A DNA stretch of 64,000 nucleotides from Campylobacter concisus. GTDB taxonomy: Bacteria; Campylobacterota; Campylobacteria; Campylobacterales; Campylobacteraceae. Every line of letters starts with the position of its first letter. Within the stretch, counting starts at the first letter, position 1. Location: the NCBI GenBank assembly GCA_002092835.1, contig LVWL01000020.1, positions 124,001 through 188,000 of the forward strand, given 5' to 3'. Both the position numbers and the translations under genes were made by a program. A model generated the notes under the pieces. That model worked only from the letters and a program-made list of their open reading frames with translations, was not told the origin of the DNA and did not search any database. Shown piece after piece: positions 1 through 8,756 of this stretch.

Positions 1-520
1 AAATCACCGCTGGTTAGGTGGTATGATGACAAACTTTGGTACTATCCGTCAGTCTATCCGCAAACTAGAAGTTATCGAAACTATGGAAGAAGATGGTTCG
101 ATAAATTTACTAACTAAAAAAGAGGCTTTGATGCTTCGCCGCAAAAAAGAGAAGCTTATCGCAACTCTTGGCGGTATCCGCAATATGAAAAGTCTACCTG
201 ATATGATATTTGTCGTTGATACAGTTAAAGAAAAGATCGCTGTTCAAGAGGCTAACCGTTTAAAAATCCCAGTTGTAGCACCGATCGATACAAACTGCGA
301 TCCTGATGTTATTGACTATCCGATCCCAGGAAATGACGATGCTATCCGCTCTGTTCAGCTTTTCTGCCAAGAGATGGCTGAGGCGATCAACGAAGGTAAA
401 TCACTTCTTGAACAAGATGGTGGTGAGCAAGTTGCTGGCGAAGAAGTAAGCCAAGATGAGAAAGACGCAGTTGTAGCTGAGGCTATGAGTGAAGAAGACT
501 TTGGCGAGGACGAAGAATAA
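1..520 (+). CDS. rpsB: 30S ribosomal protein S2 (5' truncated by window edge)
   Basis: Ribosomal protein S2 of the small subunit. The reading frame is open from the first bases: [12 protein letters not shown] precedes the first in-frame ATG at 23, so that ATG is internal and the true start lies outside the window. The visible part carries S2 family signatures, including [18 protein letters not shown] and the VVDT...[16 protein letters not shown] stretch, and ends in an acidic tail rich in Glu and Asp. The stop overlaps the tsf start as TAATG, so the two are translationally coupled, as in most bacteria. Confidence 0.97.
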   Translation, partial: NHRWLGGMMTNFGTIRQSIRKLEVIETMEEDGSINLLTKKEALMLRRKKEKLIATLGGIRNMKSLPDMIFVVDTVKEKIAVQEANRLKIPVVAPIDTNCDPDVIDYPIPGNDDAIRSVQLFCQEMAEAINEGKSLLEQDGGEQVAGEEVSQDEKDAVVAEAMSEEDFGEDEE

Positions 521-1584
521 TGGAAATAACTGCACAAATGGTAAAAGAGCTCCGCGAATCAACCGGAGCTGGCATGATGGACTGCAAAAAGGCACTTGGC
601 GAAGCAAATGGCGATATGGAAAAAGCCGTTGATATCCTTCGTGAAAAGGGTCTTGGTCAAGCTGCTAAAAAGGCTGACCGCCTTGCAAGCGAGGGCTTAG
701 TAAGTGTTGAAGTTTGCTCAAAATGCAAAAAAGCAACTATTAGCGAGATCAACTCTGAAACTGACTTCGTTGCAAGAAATCCACAGTTTCAAACACTTGC
801 AAAAGATGCAACAGCTCACATCCAATCAAGCGGCATAAAAACAGTTGAAGAGCTAAATGCGAGTACTTTAAATGGTGTTAAATTTGAAGATTACTTCAAA
901 ACTCAGATTGCAACTATCGGCGAAAACCTTGTAGTTCGCCGATTTGAGACTATTAGTGCTGATGATAAAGGTGTGGTAAATGGCTATGTTCACTCAAATG
1001 GTCGTGTTGGTGTGCTTATAGGTGCGGCTTGCGAAAGCATAGAAGTTGCAAATAAAGCAGCTGATTTTATAAGAAATTTATGTATGCATGCAGCTGCTAT
1101 GAAGCCAAGCGTTATAAGCTATAAAGACCTTGATAAAGAGTTTGTTGAGAAAGAATTTATCGCACTTCGCGCTGAACTTGAAAAAGACAATGAAGAGCTA
1201 AAACGCCTAGGCAAGCCACTTCATCACATTCCTGAGTATGCTAGTCGCTGCCAAATAGGCGAGGCAGAGCTTGCAAAAGCTACAAAAGCGATCGAAGAAG
1301 AGCTAAAAGCTGAGGGCAAACCTGAGAAAATTTGGGACAAGATTATCCCTGGCAAGATCGAGAGATTTTATGCTGACAACACAGTGCTTGACCAACGCCT
1401 TACACTTTTAGGTCAGTTTTATGTAATGGACGATAAAAAGACTATCGAACAAGTTATCGAAGAGAAGAGCAAAGAGCTTGGCGGCAAGATCGAGATCGTA
1501 AAATACGTTCGTTTCGAGCTTGGTGAAGGCTTAGAGAAAAAAGTAGATGACTTTGCTGCAGAAGTTGCTGCTCAAATAGGCTAA
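520..1584 (+). CDS. tsf: Translation elongation factor Ts
   Basis: Guanine-nucleotide exchange factor that recycles EF-Tu-GDP in the cytoplasm. The 354-residue product starts with the UBA-like N-terminal domain (ITAQMVKELRESTGAGMMDCKKAL) and contains the TDFVARN motif that contacts EF-Tu (about residues 81-87). Its length matches the long EF-Ts of Campylobacter, which has an extended dimerisation region. The start ATG overlaps the rpsB stop and the stop TAA overlaps the ATG of the next gene, so three genes are read as one tight unit. Confidence 0.97.
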   Translation: MEITAQMVKELRESTGAGMMDCKKALGEANGDMEKAVDILREKGLGQAAKKADRLASEGLVSVEVCSKCKKATISEINSETDFVARNPQFQTLAKDATAHIQSSGIKTVEELNASTLNGVKFEDYFKTQIATIGENLVVRRFETISADDKGVVNGYVHSNGRVGVLIGAACESIEVANKAADFIRNLCMHAAAMKPSVISYKDLDKEFVEKEFIALRAELEKDNEELKRLGKPLHHIPEYASRCQIGEAELAKATKAIEEELKAEGKPEKIWDKIIPGKIERFYADNTVLDQRLTLLGQFYVMDDKKTIEQVIEEKSKELGGKIEIVKYVRFELGEGLEKKVDDFAAEVAAQIG

Positions 1585-2228
1585 TGGAAATTTTAAGAGC
1601 GTCTAATCTAGGCTTTGCGTATGATTATACGCTCTTTAATAATATAAATTTAACTCTCAATCAAAAACAAAGCATTGCGATAACTGGCGTTAGTGGTTGT
1701 GGCAAATCAACATTTTTACACATACTTTCAACACTTTTAAAACCAAATTTTGGCGAGGTCATCTATCAAGATAAATCTATCTATGAGCTTTCTCAAAATG
1801 AGCTTTTAGCCATTAGAAGGCTTCATTTTGGCATTATTTTCCAGTCACACTATCTTTTTAAAGGATTTAGTGCTTATGAGAATATTGAGCTTGCTAGCAT
1901 TTTATCTGGTGAAAAGATAGAAAAAAATGATCTTGAAGCGCTTAAAATTTCAAGCGTTATGAACCAAAAAGTTGGCGAACTAAGTGGCGGTCAGCAGCAG
2001 CGCGTTAGTATCACTAGAGTGCTTACTAAAAAGCCAAAGATCATCTTTGCAGACGAGCCAACGGGCAACCTTGACAAGCAAACTGCAAATGAGGTGATGC
2101 AAGTTTTATTTGACTATATAAATGAAAACAATGCCGCCCTTGTTCTAGTCACTCACGACAATGATTTAGCAGCAAAATGCGATAGCTCATACAAGCTTGA
2201 GAACAAAGAGCTTGTGCAAATTTCTTAA
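1584..2228 (+). CDS. ABC transporter ATP-binding protein, LolD/MacB-like
   Basis: ATPase subunit of an ABC transporter, 214 residues, a single nucleotide-binding domain. Walker A is GVSGCGKST (about residues 36-44), the ABC signature is LSGGQQQR and Walker B is IIFADEP followed by TGNLD, the typical LolD/FtsE/MacB subgroup pattern. These proteins usually work with a FtsX/MacB-type permease on lipoprotein release or export, but no permease gene is adjacent here. In C. jejuni an ABC ATPase gene also follows tsf. The start overlaps the tsf stop by one base. The substrate is not predictable. Confidence 0.85.
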   Translation: MEILRASNLGFAYDYTLFNNINLTLNQKQSIAITGVSGCGKSTFLHILSTLLKPNFGEVIYQDKSIYELSQNELLAIRRLHFGIIFQSHYLFKGFSAYENIELASILSGEKIEKNDLEALKISSVMNQKVGELSGGQQQRVSITRVLTKKPKIIFADEPTGNLDKQTANEVMQVLFDYINENNAALVLVTHDNDLAAKCDSSYKLENKELVQIS

Positions 2229-2349
2229 ATTTTAAAAACTAAAATTTATTATTTTATCTTTAATATTTTTATAAATTTCTCCAATTTAGATTTATCTCTA
2301 TCTTTATAATATAAATTTGTATTAAAAGCTTTATGCAAGAAGTAAAACT

Positions 2350-2859
2350 TTACCTAGCCAACCCATCAACTAGTTTTGTATTATTCTTATCAAGCTTTTT
2401 GTTTTAAAAATTCCTTTTCTTCTTTTGTAGGTTTATATTCATCTTTGAAGATTTTTTCTTAGCATCAATCTTTTGCTCTAGCATATTCTTCTCATAAATT
2501 TTATATGTTAGCTTTCTGTATTCAAGGTAATTTCTAAAGCTAGCGCTATGTCCTGCATCTATAGTTATAGCTTACATATTTTAGCCCTTTATCGCTGCTA
2601 AGAAGTTTTTTAGTGGACATGCATCTTTTGAGCTTGTGCTAATTTTATTGCTACCTATCATATTTGTATGATAGCTAGTGCAGCCATTATCACCGATCTC
2701 TTTAAATTTACTAGGATTATCGCCTTGATTTTGATGGCAATCAATACAATCAAAGCTTAGATATTCGTAATGAGGCCTTATCTTATGCTTAGCTCTTAGC
2801 TCGTCAGAAACTACTATCTTTGTAATATTTAGATCGCTCTTTGGTATGTCAGTACCAAT
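2350..2859 (-). pseudogene. Remnant of a multihaem c-type cytochrome
   Basis: No intact ORF is present, but reading the minus strand gives long stretches of protein-like sequence broken by stops and frameshifts. From 2859 down to 2581 an open frame reads KSDLNITKIVVSDELRAKHK, then FDCIDCHQNQGDNPSKFKEI, then NGCTSYHTNMIGSNK and ends CPLKNFLAAIKG-stop. CIDCH is a perfect CXXCH haem-binding motif, and CTSYH looks like a CTSCH motif whose second Cys became Tyr. After two stops, the same strand continues ITIDAGHSASFRNYLEYRKL and, after single-base shifts, a Lys-rich tail ending KLVDGLAR-stop near 2350. The N-terminus is missing: stops lie just above 2859. Which cytochrome (HAO-like, nitrite or tetrathionate reductase-like) is undetermined. 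Confidence 0.7.
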
Positions 2860-2989
2860 CTATTAAGATAAATTAATATAAAAGTGTGTCAGTGACTACC
2901 AATGCATTATTCTAAAATAATTTATAAGTAAATAATCGGACTTTATATCGTTAGAGAAATTTTATACTTTATGATAATAGAGAAGGACT

Positions 2990-3598
2990 TTAAATTTCCT
3001 CTTTGATTTTTTTATAAAGCTCTAAAATCTCATCTTTTTTAATAATAAAACTATTTTTATTTGCTATTAGATAAGCTGTGCTTTGCATGATATCACCAGC
3101 GATCTTTAGTCCATTTTGTTTCATAGTTGAGCCAGTCTCGACCACATCAACTATCGCGTCGCTTAAGCCAACTAATGGTGCAAGTTCGATCGAGCCATAA
3201 AGCTTGATGATCTTTACAGCTACGGCTTGTTTTGTAAAATAATTTCTTGTTATATTTGGCATTTTTGTGGCTATTTTTAGCTCTGGCTGGTTTAGATCTA
3301 GTTCAGAGTTGTTTTTTATGCCAATGCAAACTTTACACTGTCCGATTTTTAAATCCAGTAGTCTTACAACGTTTGGCTTGTGCTCTTCAAGTACGTCAAG
3401 CCCCACTACACCAATATCAGCTGCACCTTCAGTGACGTAAGTTGGGATATCTTGGTTGCGAACCATTAAAAATCTAAAATTTCCTTCTTCAAGGATTAAT
3501 TTTCTATCTTCAAATAAAAAACTTGAACCAAAAATTTTTCTAAAAATTTCTAGTGTTGCCTCGGCTATTCTTCCCTTTGGTAGTGCTACTGTTATCAT
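2990..3598 (-). CDS. hisG: ATP phosphoribosyltransferase, short form
   Basis: Catalyses the first step of histidine synthesis, joining ATP and PRPP. The 202-residue length and absence of the C-terminal regulatory domain define the short-form HisG, which in known systems needs the HisRS-like partner HisZ; no hisZ is in the window. The N-terminus MITVALPKGRIAEATLEIF and the PRPP-binding loop VDVVETGSTMKQNGL are diagnostic. Its start overlaps the end of coaX by four bases (ATGA). No other his gene is nearby, so the pathway is dispersed. Confidence 0.95.
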   Translation of the reverse strand: MITVALPKGRIAEATLEIFRKIFGSSFLFEDRKLILEEGNFRFLMVRNQDIPTYVTEGAADIGVVGLDVLEEHKPNVVRLLDLKIGQCKVCIGIKNNSELDLNQPELKIATKMPNITRNYFTKQAVAVKIIKLYGSIELAPLVGLSDAIVDVVETGSTMKQNGLKIAGDIMQSTAYLIANKNSFIIKKDEILELYKKIKEEI

Positions 3599-4224
3599 AT
3601 TATCATATCTTTCTTTTCAGTTATTAGCTTTTGCATGGCACGAAAAACTAGCATCTTATCGCAAATAGCATTTTTAAAAAATTTTGACAAAAAATCGCCA
3701 TCTCCACCAGTAAAATAGACTTTTTTATCACCGGCTAGCTTATCTAGTAGAGTTATTATTGGTTTAATAATGCCATAACTCACGGCATCAGCTGTTTTTT
3801 GTGGTAGTGCATCTATGTCAATTTGTGAATTTATAGTAATATCAAGTCGTGGCGAGATACTTTTGTAGGCGTTTAGCATACTTGAAATGCCTGGCAAGAT
3901 ATATCCTCCAAGATGGATAGAATTTGCCATAATGTCAACTGTTATGGCGCTTCCAGCATCAATGATTACGCCATTATTTATAGAGTAACATGCTGCGATT
4001 CTATCTACTCCTAGACCCTGATATATCGTATCAATAGTAAAAAATGGTTCTAGATCCACAAACATCTTATTATCTTTTAAAATATTTAAAATTTCATCAT
4101 TTACGGATATAAAATATACTTTTTTTTCTGGCTTATAGCTTTTAAACTCAGAAATTTTCATACGTGAGATTTTGCCATCTTCTAAAAATGTAGCGTTAGT
4201 ATTGCCTATATTACACAAAATCAT
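3595..4224 (-). CDS. coaX: Type III pantothenate kinase
   Basis: Phosphorylates pantothenate in the first committed step of coenzyme A synthesis. The 209-residue protein has the ASKHA-fold motifs GNTNATF at the N-terminus, LGVDRIAACYS in the middle and the DAGSAITVDIM motif followed by GGYILPG. The first motif reads CNIGNTN, with Asn where this family normally has Asp (DIGNT). The start overlaps the upstream gene by 14 bases and the stop overlaps hisG, so it sits inside a compact minus-strand operon resembling the Cj0394c-Cj0397c block of C. jejuni. Confidence 0.9.
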   Translation of the reverse strand: MILCNIGNTNATFLEDGKISRMKISEFKSYKPEKKVYFISVNDEILNILKDNKMFVDLEPFFTIDTIYQGLGVDRIAACYSINNGVIIDAGSAITVDIMANSIHLGGYILPGISSMLNAYKSISPRLDITINSQIDIDALPQKTADAVSYGIIKPIITLLDKLAGDKKVYFTGGDGDFLSKFFKNAICDKMLVFRAMQKLITEKKDMII

Positions 4225-4543
4225 AACATCGCCAATTATTGTCTTGTAGTTCTTTTAAGGCTTTAGAACAAATGCCAGAGCTATAAAATATAGTTTTTTT
4301 TCTTAGATTTATTTGGAATTTCATCTCTATTTTTTTAGAAATTTCTTCAAGCTCCAAAGCCTCTTTACGTAACAATCTACTTTTTGCTGTTCTTAAAAAG
4401 ACAAGATTGTAAAAGCTCTTATTGTCCACTCCCCAAAAGATATCAAGCGTCTTTTTTGTGCTAAATTCACTTGTATTAAGTGCCTTGATATCTTTTAAAA
4501 GGATTTTTTTGGCTTCAAAAAGCTCCCAAATTTTTTGGTTCAT
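4211..4543 (-). CDS. Conserved small hypothetical protein (Cj0395c-type)
   Basis: A 110-residue soluble basic protein without signal peptide or membrane segment. I do not recognise a domain. It lies between the BamB-like lipoprotein gene and coaX and overlaps both (4 bases upstream, 14 downstream), the same position as a small conserved gene in C. jejuni. The overlaps and conserved position support a real gene. Function unknown. Confidence 0.75.
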   Translation of the reverse strand: MNQKIWELFEAKKILLKDIKALNTSEFSTKKTLDIFWGVDNKSFYNLVFLRTAKSRLLRKEALELEEISKKIEMKFQINLRKKTIFYSSGICSKALKELQDNNWRCYDFV

Positions 4544-5547
4544 TGCCCTAAATTAACAAGCTCATTATCATAATAAAAGGCACCATTGCCCATAAAACTT
4601 TTATCTTTTATCTCATCGCTAAACTCATAAATTTCAGCTCCACTGAGGTCTAAATTTGTCTTTATAACGTAGCCTGTTTTTTCGATTATGTAAAGCTTAT
4701 TGTTGATAATAGTAGCTGCTGAGAAGATGGCAAATTTGAAATTAACTTTATTTTGCTCTTTTAACATAAGATTTGTTCTTACGATCGTACCATCTTTTTT
4801 AAAGATATAAATTTCATCGTTATTAACTAATACATCTTTAATCTCACCGTCATAATAAACTGTTTGACTTGGGTTAATGACGATAAGTTTTTTAGCTGTT
4901 GCTGCGATTAGATTATCGCCCTCAACGCCTAAAAATATGATGTTATTAAAGAAATTTTCAGAGCTTACGACCACGTCACGTAAAATTCTACCAGTCTCTT
5001 TTTGTACTATGTAAATTTTGCCATCTAATGCTGGATAAACGATAAGTGAGCTCATAAAAAATGGTGCTACGACCCTTGAATCAACCGCTGCTATATTAGA
5101 CGAGCTATATTCCATTATTGTTGTTGTGGTATTTATGTCTATTAGATAGATGTGGTTTGCCGCGCTGATAGCTGCTAATAGGTTTTGATCAAGAGAGGCA
5201 GCAACGATTGCTGTTGGAAATTTATTGCTATAAACGCTGCGTCCACTAGGATCTGTCACATTTAGATCGCCATTTATACTAGCTGAGATGATAAAGCCGT
5301 TGTTTTCATTTAAGAAATTAAAATTTTCAGGCAACTTGATGTTTGTATTTAGACCATTTTTGGTGATAATATTGCCGTTATCAAGAGTGGCACCATTTGC
5401 ATTTGTTGATTTTATATAAGATGGCATATCTTTTGACAAAGAAATTTTGCCAGAGGTTTGAGCTGGCTCAAAATATTGTCTTTTTGTGCCACATCCGCTT
5501 AAAATTAAAGCCAAGGCAAAAGCCAAGAAAAGAGTAATTTTTTTCAT
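4540..5547 (-). CDS. Beta-propeller lipoprotein, BamB-like candidate
   Basis: A 335-residue exported lipoprotein: signal peptide MKKITLFLAFALALILSGC with lipobox LSGC, so Cys19 would be acylated. The rest is a run of short beta-strand repeats (for example KIYIVQKETGRILRDVVV and KLYIIEKTGYVIKTNLDLSG) like the blades of a PQQ/BamB propeller. It lies directly downstream of a YfgM-like gene, the same order as yfgM-bamB in E. coli. BamB assists beta-barrel insertion at the outer membrane; that role here is inference from fold pattern and context. The start ATG abuts the upstream stop at 5547. Confidence 0.7.
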   Translation of the reverse strand: MKKITLFLAFALALILSGCGTKRQYFEPAQTSGKISLSKDMPSYIKSTNANGATLDNGNIITKNGLNTNIKLPENFNFLNENNGFIISASINGDLNVTDPSGRSVYSNKFPTAIVAASLDQNLLAAISAANHIYLIDINTTTTIMEYSSSNIAAVDSRVVAPFFMSSLIVYPALDGKIYIVQKETGRILRDVVVSSENFFNNIIFLGVEGDNLIAATAKKLIVINPSQTVYYDGEIKDVLVNNDEIYIFKKDGTIVRTNLMLKEQNKVNFKFAIFSAATIINNKLYIIEKTGYVIKTNLDLSGAEIYEFSDEIKDKSFMGNGAFYYDNELVNLGQ

Positions 5548-6110
5548 TATTTTATTCCCTGATAGTGTTTTAAATTTTTAACTAAAGTTTGAAGTTGAGA
5601 GTCGAGTGAAATTTTATTAAACTCATCATTTGCTTCTTTGATTTTGTTTTGTTTTAAAAGCTCAAAACCTTTTAAAAGTGTGCTATATTCGCTTAAAATC
5701 TGAGTATTTGCATTACCATTTTGTGAAAGAATGATATCTTTTACTATGGGATTTACTTTTAAATTTGCAAGCTCGCTAATGCCATCTGTCTCATTTTTAT
5801 CAAGCTTTTGCTGAAGTGAAAAAAGTGCATATAAATTTGGTTCTTTTTCTTTTAAAATATTTAAGGCATTTGCATCGTTTGGATTTAAAATGAGCTTTGA
5901 GTAAGCCAAATTTGCATCTTCAATTCTATTATCATTTATTATTTTGTTCGAATAAAACACAATAATTGCAATGACAGCAACAATAATGGCAATTATCATA
6001 AATTTTTTATACTTTCTAAAGAAACGCTCACCTTTGATCATGCTTTCTAAAAACTGTTCTTGAGCACCAATCTCTTGTTTTATCTGTGTTAGATCTTCTT
6101 TTATAGCCAA
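5547..6110 (-). CDS. Inner-membrane anchored helical protein, YfgM-like
   Basis: A 187-residue protein with a cytoplasmic N-terminus, one membrane helix (about residues 37-54, FMIIAIIVAVIAIIVFYSN) and a helical periplasmic part with TPR-like character. This matches the architecture of YfgM/TPR_21 proteins, which sit at the Sec translocon beside periplasmic chaperones. Its stop overlaps the start of the beta-propeller lipoprotein gene. It heads a minus-strand unit running through hisG. Assignment rests on topology and gene order, not on clear motifs. Confidence 0.65.
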   Translation of the reverse strand: MAIKEDLTQIKQEIGAQEQFLESMIKGERFFRKYKKFMIIAIIVAVIAIIVFYSNKIINDNRIEDANLAYSKLILNPNDANALNILKEKEPNLYALFSLQQKLDKNETDGISELANLKVNPIVKDIILSQNGNANTQILSEYSTLLKGFELLKQNKIKEANDEFNKISLDSQLQTLVKNLKHYQGIK

Positions 6111-6198
6111 CGCTTTTCCTTTATTTTTAAAAAATTTTAATTCGCAGATTTTAACATAATTAAATTAAAACTATCCCAAAATTAAAGCTTGAATGTGA

Positions 6199-6204
6199 TA
6201 TAAT
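6199..6204 (+). promoter_or_regulatory. Extended -10 box of the gatC-aroE operon
   Basis: TATAAT preceded by TGTGA (TGTGATATAATGG), a strong Campylobacter sigma70 -10 element, 34 bases before gatC. Campylobacter vegetative promoters lack a well-conserved -35, and none is seen. Confidence 0.7.
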
Positions 6205-6237
6205 GGCTCAAAATTAATTAATAAGGTTACTTATATA

Positions 6238-6525
6238 ATGCAAATAGATGATACACTTTTAAATAAATTAGAAAAACTTTCTGCCTTACAAATCAGTGAT
6301 GAAAAAAGAGAAGAAGTAAAAAAACAACTAAGCGAGATTGTATCTTTTGTTGATATTTTAAATGAACTTGATCTAAGTAGCGATGAAGCTGTAGTTAGCT
6401 CTATAAAAGGCGGCACACCTTTAAGAGAAGATGAGTCAAGGCCAAGTGATGTGATTGATACGATCTTAAAGTACGCTCCTTCACGTGAAGGACATTTTTT
6501 TGCTGTACCAAAAATAATAGAATAA
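6238..6525 (+). CDS. gatC: Asp/Glu-tRNA amidotransferase subunit C
   Basis: Small subunit that holds GatA and GatB together in the amidotransferase making Gln-tRNA and Asn-tRNA from mischarged precursors. The 95 residues show the family pattern: DDTLLNKLEKLSALQISDEK, ...QLSEIVSFVDILNELD and the C-terminal PLREDESRPSD motif. First gene of a long plus-strand operon; gatA and gatB are elsewhere, as in other Campylobacter. AAGGTT lies upstream of the ATG as a ribosome-binding site. Confidence 0.93.
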   Translation: MQIDDTLLNKLEKLSALQISDEKREEVKKQLSEIVSFVDILNELDLSSDEAVVSSIKGGTPLREDESRPSDVIDTILKYAPSREGHFFAVPKIIE

Positions 6526-6535
6526 TGGTAAAAAT

Positions 6536-7675
6536 ATGGATCTAATCGAACAGCTTCAGGCAAAGAATTTAAGTGTAAAAATACCAGAAGATAATAACCT
6601 TAATAATCTTACTGGCGATATAAAAACACTTTTAAAAACTGTTGTGAGTGATAAGGCAAGCGATCTTCACCTTGTTTCAAGATCTGAGCCTCAAATAAGA
6701 GTAGATGGTGCTTTAAAACCCATTGATTTTGGCATATTAAGTGGCAAGGATATAGAGAATTTATGTTTTGCTTTGATTACTGATGAACAAAAAAGTGAGC
6801 TTGAGAACAATAAAGAGCTTGACTTTGCGATCGAGCTTCCAGATATAGGCCGTTTTCGTGGCAACTATTACTATACCATGAATGGCGATTTAGCTGCTGC
6901 TTTTCGTATAATCCCAATCAATATCCCATCTCTTGATGAGCTAAATGCCCCACAAATTTTTAAGCATATTATTAAGCGCGAAAAAGGCCTTATTTTGGTT
7001 ACTGGACCGACAGGAAGTGGTAAATCAACAACTCTCGCAGCCATGCTTAATGAGATAAATTTAAATTATAGAAAGCATATTATTACAATTGAGGATCCAG
7101 TCGAGTTTGTGCATAACAATAAAAAAGCTCTATTTTCTCATAGAAATATCGGCACTGACGCAACTTCTTACTCAAGGGCTCTAAAATCTGCGGTTCGTGA
7201 AGATCCAGATATCATACTTGTGGGCGAGATGAGAGATAGAGAAACGATTTCAACGGCTATTACGGCGGCTGAGACCGGACACTTAGTATTTGGTACGCTT
7301 CACACAAATTCAGCCATTCAAACTATAAATAGGATCGTTGATAGTTTCGATGGGAGCGAGCAATTACAAGTAAGAAATATGCTTAGTGTTTCGCTAACTG
7401 CTGTCGTTTCACAAAGCCTGATCCCAAAGATAGGCGGTGGAAGGTGCGCTGTGCATGAAATTTTAATAAACAATATGGCTATCTCAAACTTGATACGTGA
7501 AAATAAAATACATCAAATTTACTCTCAGATGCAGCTAAATCAACAACAAACTGGCATGAGTACGCAAACTCAGGCTTTGATGAAAGTACTAAAAGAGGGT
7601 AAGATTACAAAAGAAAATGCGCTAGCTTATTCAACTAGCCAGCAAGAACTTCAAAATTTAATAGGAACTATATAA
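6536..7675 (+). CDS. pilT: PilT/PilU-type twitching ATPase
   Basis: Hexameric ATPase of the type II/IV secretion family that would power pilus retraction from the cytoplasmic side. The 379-residue sequence has Walker A GPTGSGKST, the Asp box EDPVEFVHNN, Walker B LVGEMRDRET, the His box TGHLVFGTLHTNSA and a C-terminal AISNLIREN motif close to the AIRNLIRE motif of PilT. It lies 10 bases after gatC and overlaps cvpA by one base. No pilin or other pilus gene is in the window. Confidence 0.9.
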   Translation: MDLIEQLQAKNLSVKIPEDNNLNNLTGDIKTLLKTVVSDKASDLHLVSRSEPQIRVDGALKPIDFGILSGKDIENLCFALITDEQKSELENNKELDFAIELPDIGRFRGNYYYTMNGDLAAAFRIIPINIPSLDELNAPQIFKHIIKREKGLILVTGPTGSGKSTTLAAMLNEINLNYRKHIITIEDPVEFVHNNKKALFSHRNIGTDATSYSRALKSAVREDPDIILVGEMRDRETISTAITAAETGHLVFGTLHTNSAIQTINRIVDSFDGSEQLQVRNMLSVSLTAVVSQSLIPKIGGGRCAVHEILINNMAISNLIRENKIHQIYSQMQLNQQQTGMSTQTQALMKVLKEGKITKENALAYSTSQQELQNLIGTI

Positions 7676-8286
7676 TGGATTTAGTAACGTGGTTTGATAT
7701 TATTATTATTGCTCTTGTCTTGATGCTTGGTATAAAAGGCATATTAAATGGACTTATCAAAGAAGCTTTCGGACTTATTGGACTTATCGGAGGCTTAATT
7801 ATAGCTAGTAGATTTTCAGATCTATCTGGTGAGTTTATAACTAAAAATATATATAAATTTGAAAATCCTTCATTTTTACAGTTTGTCGCATTCATCTCTC
7901 TTTGGCTAGTTTTTTGGATAGTTTGCTTGCTAGTTGGTAAATTTTTATCAAAAATAGTTTCAGTAAGCGGACTTGGTTTTTTGGATAGACTTGGTGGATT
8001 TGTTATGGGAAGTGGAAAAATTTTCTTAACATTTTCGGCAGTAGTTGCTGTAATATCTGGTACTTCGCTAAATAATATAATTGCTCCTTATTTTGCGAAC
8101 AGTAAAGTTTATCCGGTTTTGATAGAAACTGGCAAATGGATAACAAACCTTGATGTGAAAAATATCAAAAGTGAGTTAGATGAGATGGTGGCAAGACCAA
8201 TGGATACAAATAAAACTGACGCATTTATCTCAATGGATGCAAATGCTAGTGTAAATACCGACTCTAATATCACAAAAGGGGAATAA
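7675..8286 (+). CDS. CvpA family membrane protein
   Basis: A 203-residue inner-membrane protein with about four hydrophobic segments in the first 140 residues and a polar C-terminal tail. The N-terminal [20 protein letters not shown] and [17 protein letters not shown] segments are typical of CvpA (colicin V production) proteins, whose role is unclear but linked to envelope stress. It sits between pilT and fur with a one-base overlap upstream and one base between stop and next start. Confidence 0.88.
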   Translation: MDLVTWFDIIIIALVLMLGIKGILNGLIKEAFGLIGLIGGLIIASRFSDLSGEFITKNIYKFENPSFLQFVAFISLWLVFWIVCLLVGKFLSKIVSVSGLGFLDRLGGFVMGSGKIFLTFSAVVAVISGTSLNNIIAPYFANSKVYPVLIETGKWITNLDVKNIKSELDEMVARPMDTNKTDAFISMDANASVNTDSNITKGE

Positions 8287-8287
8287 A

Positions 8288-8755
8288 ATGATAGAAAATT
8301 TAGAATATGATGCGTTGCTTGAGAAATTCAAAAGAGTGCTTCGCGACAATGGTTTAAAATACACGAAACAGCGTGAAATTTTACTAAAAACGCTATACAA
8401 CAATGGTGAACACTTTACTCCAGAAAGACTTTATCTTTTTATAAAAGAAACGCACCCTGAGCTAAATATTGGCATCGCAACTGTTTATAGAACACTAAAT
8501 CTACTTGAAGAATCAGAGATGGTGACATCAATCAGCTTTGGTTCACAAGGTAAAAAATTTGAGCTTGCTACAAAGCCACATCACGATCATATGATATGCA
8601 GAAAGTGCGGTCTTATCATAGAATTTGAAGATCCAATGATAGAAAAAAGACAAATCAGTATCGCAAAAGATCATGGCTTTAAACTAACTGGTCATATGAT
8701 GCAGCTTTATGGAATTTGTGAAAAATGCTCAAAAAATAATATAAAGGGAAAGTAA
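8288..8755 (+). CDS. fur: Ferric uptake regulator
   Basis: Iron-sensing transcriptional repressor, 155 residues. An N-terminal winged helix ([20 protein letters not shown]...[14 protein letters not shown]) is followed by the metal-binding region [11 protein letters not shown] and a C-terminal CEKCS pair; the two CxxC motifs form the structural zinc site seen in Fur proteins. It is embedded in the gatC-aroE operon between cvpA and lysS, the same neighbours as in C. jejuni, so its expression is probably driven from upstream promoters. Confidence 0.95.
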   Translation: MIENLEYDALLEKFKRVLRDNGLKYTKQREILLKTLYNNGEHFTPERLYLFIKETHPELNIGIATVYRTLNLLEESEMVTSISFGSQGKKFELATKPHHDHMICRKCGLIIEFEDPMIEKRQISIAKDHGFKLTGHMMQLYGICEKCSKNNIKGK

Positions 8756-8756
8756 G

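Noticed and set aside
2848-2903. Short repeated motif TGTCAGT...ACCAAT near 2848 and 2887
   Set aside because: Too short and imperfect to support an attachment site or mobile-element end.
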